A stretch of 53,746 bases of DNA. Source: Cuspidothrix sp046080565 (GTDB taxonomy: Bacteria > Cyanobacteriota > Cyanobacteriia > Cyanobacteriales > Nostocaceae). The position numbers and the translations under genes were made by a program. Positions within the stretch are counted from its first letter, which is position 1; the number at the start of each line of letters is the position of its first letter. Below, in pieces: positions 51,794-53,746 of this stretch. The stretch is from contig JBJTUF010000057.1 in NCBI GenBank assembly GCA_046080565.1, positions 1-53,746 of the forward strand, in the 5' to 3' direction. Below the pieces are notes generated by a model. The model saw nothing but the letters and a program-made list of their open reading frames with translations. It was not told the origin of the DNA and did no database searches.

Positions 51794-53464
51794 ATGATGA
51801 CATCTACTATTCAAGCTTTACCAACAGAAGTTGTATATCTAATTACAGCAGGAGAAGTTATTGATTCTTTGGTGGCTGTTGTTAGAGAGTTGGTAGAAAA
51901 TTCTCTAGATGCTGGGGCGACGCGCATTGTAGTTTCTTTATGGCCACAACAATGGCGAGTGCGTGTAGCTGATAATGGTTGCGGTATGAATTTGGATGAT
52001 TTGCAACAAGCGGCAACTGCACACAGTACCAGTAAAATTCATTCCCGTGCAGATTTGTGGAAAATTAGTAGTTTGGGTTTTCGTGGTGAGGCGCTACATA
52101 GTTTAACAACTTTGGCAGATTTAGAAATTTTAAGTCGTCCTATGGAGGGAACAGAAGGATGGCGAGTATTGTACAATCATCAGGGAGAAGGGAGGCAAGT
52201 AGAGGTAGTTGCGATCGCACCAGGTACTGTAGTCACAGTTAATAATTTATTTGCTAATTGTGAGGCACGTCGTCAAGGTTTACCGCCTACAAATCAACAA
52301 TTAAAAGCTGTACAAGGAATAATTCAACAAATAGCTTTATGTCATCCCCAGATTAATTATCAAGTTTGGCAAAATGACAAAGAATGGTTTACGATTTGTC
52401 CCGCAGAAACTGGCGGTCAACTAATTCCTCAAATTCTTTCCCAAGTCCGACCAAGTGATTTACATGAGGTGAATTTACCCATTCCCAATTTACCAAATTC
52501 AGCTTTAAATTTAGTGATCGGTTTACCCGATAGATGCCATCGTCATCGCCTGGACTGGGTGAAAGTGGCAATTAATGGCAGAATGATTAAATCACCAGAA
52601 TTAGAGCAGACAATACTTTCAGCTTTTCATAAAACATTACCACGCGATCGCTATCCAGTTTGTTTTTTACATTTGACTATTACCCCTGAACAAATTAACT
52701 GGAATCGCAACCCAGCCAAAACAGAAATTTATTTACACCAAATGCCTTTTTGGCAAGAAAAAATTACCGAAGCTATTAATAAATCATTGCGAATTTCTGA
52801 TCCAAATATTAAAGAATCTGTGCATACCACCAGAGTGAGTAATTTACTCAAAGTAGCAGAATCTAAAGGTGAATATAACTTTAATTCTCAAAAATCACCA
52901 AATACTGAAAATCAGGAAAATCAAAATTATTTAAAAGCAGTTGCCCAAGTTAGTAATACTTATATTGTCGCTGAACATTCTGGAGGAATGTGGTTAGTGG
53001 AACAACATATTGCTCACGAAAGAGTATTATATGAACAATTATGTGATCATTGGCAATTAATCGCCGTTGAACCACCCATTATTCTTTATCAATTATCACC
53101 AGCGCAGGTTGCCCAATTAGAACGAATTGGTGTAGATATAGAACCTTTTGGAGAGAAACTTTGGGCAGTACGGAATATACCAGCCATGTTAAAAGAACGA
53201 GAAGATTGTGCGGAGGCAATTTTAGAATTAAGTTGGGGAGGAGATTTACAAACTGCTCAAGTTGCGGTTGCTTGTCGCAGTGCAATTCGCAATGGTACAA
53301 AAATGACTTTACCAGAAATGCAAACATTATTAAACGATTGGCAACGTACTCGCAACCCCCGCACCTGTCCCCACGGTAGACCAATTTATTTATCTTTAGA
53401 AGAATCTACATTAGCGCGATTTTTCCGCCGTAATTGGGTCATTGGGAAAAGTCATGGAATTTGA
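51794..53464 (+). CDS. mutL: DNA mismatch repair protein MutL
   Basis: The 556-residue GHKL ATPase has LITAGEVIDSLVAVVRELVENSLDAG, DNGCGM and STSKIH, SLGFRGEALHSL and GTVVTVNNLFAN, all parts of the ATP site. The C-terminal part contains EQHIAHERVLYE, the position of the DQHA(X)2E(X)4E endonuclease metal motif (Asp replaced by Glu, Ala by Ile), plus ACRSAIRNG and CPHGRPI. Nicking activity is plausible but the first motif is altered. MutS is not adjacent. Confidence 0.95.
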   Translation: MMTSTIQALPTEVVYLITAGEVIDSLVAVVRELVENSLDAGATRIVVSLWPQQWRVRVADNGCGMNLDDLQQAATAHSTSKIHSRADLWKISSLGFRGEALHSLTTLADLEILSRPMEGTEGWRVLYNHQGEGRQVEVVAIAPGTVVTVNNLFANCEARRQGLPPTNQQLKAVQGIIQQIALCHPQINYQVWQNDKEWFTICPAETGGQLIPQILSQVRPSDLHEVNLPIPNLPNSALNLVIGLPDRCHRHRLDWVKVAINGRMIKSPELEQTILSAFHKTLPRDRYPVCFLHLTITPEQINWNRNPAKTEIYLHQMPFWQEKITEAINKSLRISDPNIKESVHTTRVSNLLKVAESKGEYNFNSQKSPNTENQENQNYLKAVAQVSNTYIVAEHSGGMWLVEQHIAHERVLYEQLCDHWQLIAVEPPIILYQLSPAQVAQLERIGVDIEPFGEKLWAVRNIPAMLKEREDCAEAILELSWGGDLQTAQVAVACRSAIRNGTKMTLPEMQTLLNDWQRTRNPRTCPHGRPIYLSLEESTLARFFRRNWVIGKSHGI

Positions 53465-53608
53465 AAACTTTATTAACCCAAGTAGGGGCGAAGCATTCGG
53501 GTGATAACCTATCACTGAAATCATTGATTTTCTGTCTGCTTCGCCCCTAAGATTCCTGAGGCGGTGTTCTAGTGCTTAACGGGTGACAAGGCGGTTGAAG
53601 ATGAGATG
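53465..53608. repeat. Palindromic repeat downstream of mutL
   Basis: TAGGGGCGAAGCA (about 53482-53494) and TGCTTCGCCCCTA (about 53539-53551) are 13-bp perfect inverted repeats around a 45-base loop, a frequent Nostocales intergenic element. The rest, up to the IS end at 53609, has no gene. Confidence 0.6.
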
Positions 53609-53746
53609 CTGACAGGGGGACAAGAAGGAGAAAAAGCTTATGTAGTAAGAGATACAGAATGTGGGAGCAAAAAAAGATAAGTAATAAATAGTAAATATGA
53701 ACTAACAGAGTAAAATGATAAGTGAAATATACCAGAAAGTGTTAGA
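53609..53746 (+). mobile_element. End of the IS4-like element (right copy, inverted)
   Basis: This is the inverted repeat of 153-290 with one mismatch over 138 bases. It begins CTGACAGGGGGACAAGAAGG and carries the transposase start. It runs out of the window to the right, so the two IS copies point away from the contig interior. Confidence 0.85.
53715..53746 (+). CDS. Transposase, first 10 codons, cut by window edge
   Basis: ATG at 53715 opens MISEIYQKVL, identical to the start of the transposase on the opposite strand at 184. The window ends here. Confidence 0.7.
   Translation, partial: MISEIYQKVL

Overview
The window is chromosomal DNA from a filamentous, heterocyst-forming type of cyanobacterium (order Nostocales). 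The sequence is AT-rich, HIP1 octamers (GCGATCGC) recur in both genes and gaps, and there are short tandem heptamer repeats and many small palindromic elements. Photosystem II genes psbH and psbN stand in their usual divergent order, and there is a zinc-ribbon/Pro-rich/FHA protein of the FraH kind. The number of broken genes (an IS-truncated gene, two genes with an in-frame stop, a decayed ggt and a fused AAA/DUF4276 remnant) suggests a lineage under active gene decay, as seen in bloom-forming or symbiotic Nostocales. I cannot name the species.

Both window edges lie inside outward-facing copies of one IS4-like insertion sequence, so the window is probably one contig that ends where an assembly broke at this repeat.

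Layout. 1-2.6 kb: IS end, a 5'-truncated gene, a coiled-coil TIGR04376 protein and a VanY-like peptidase. 2.8-8.0 kb: a sugar ABC permease, then a two-component light-sensing module. Its kinase carries CBS, cyanobacteriochrome GAF, PAS, LOV and HisKA_2 domains; its REC-GGDEF-EAL partner has degenerate output domains. 8.1-16 kb: an LpxB-like protein, a REC-histidine kinase, Hsp20, an AAA protein, a small membrane gene with a premature stop, an aromatic amino acid permease and KptA. 16.2-20.7 kb: an RND efflux pump. 21-23 kb: pdxH and a cassette of small orphan genes. 23.4-31.5 kb: an AI-2E type transporter, a YdcF protein, a substrate-binding lipoprotein with a broken hybrid kinase, and an APH/P-loop fusion. 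31.6-38.2 kb: housekeeping and photosynthesis genes (rplY, purA, pgl, fraH-like, pth, tatA, psbH, psbN). 38.3-41.9 kb: a four-gene cluster for pyrimidine deoxynucleotides. 42.3-53.5 kb: a MASE1 diguanylate cyclase, ggt remnant, nucleoside transporter, phytochelatin synthase-like protein, EnvC-like M23 protein, tRNA-Arg(CCG), adenosine deaminase-like protein, rhodanese and mutL.

Two systems stand out. The first is the kinase at 3645-6254. It combines a LOV flavin photosensor with a GAF domain that has both cysteines of a DXCF-class cyanobacteriochrome at the canonical 28-residue spacing, and it sits next to a catalytically doubtful c-di-GMP regulator. The second is the minus-strand cluster at 38343-41916. 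It holds a thymidylate-synthase-like protein with extra domains, a membrane-anchored dCTP-deaminase/dUTPase-fold protein that lacks the catalytic glutamate, a 2-deoxyribosyltransferase-fold protein and a dCMP deaminase. It could be a nucleotide-pool or sanitation system, or a defence-like one.
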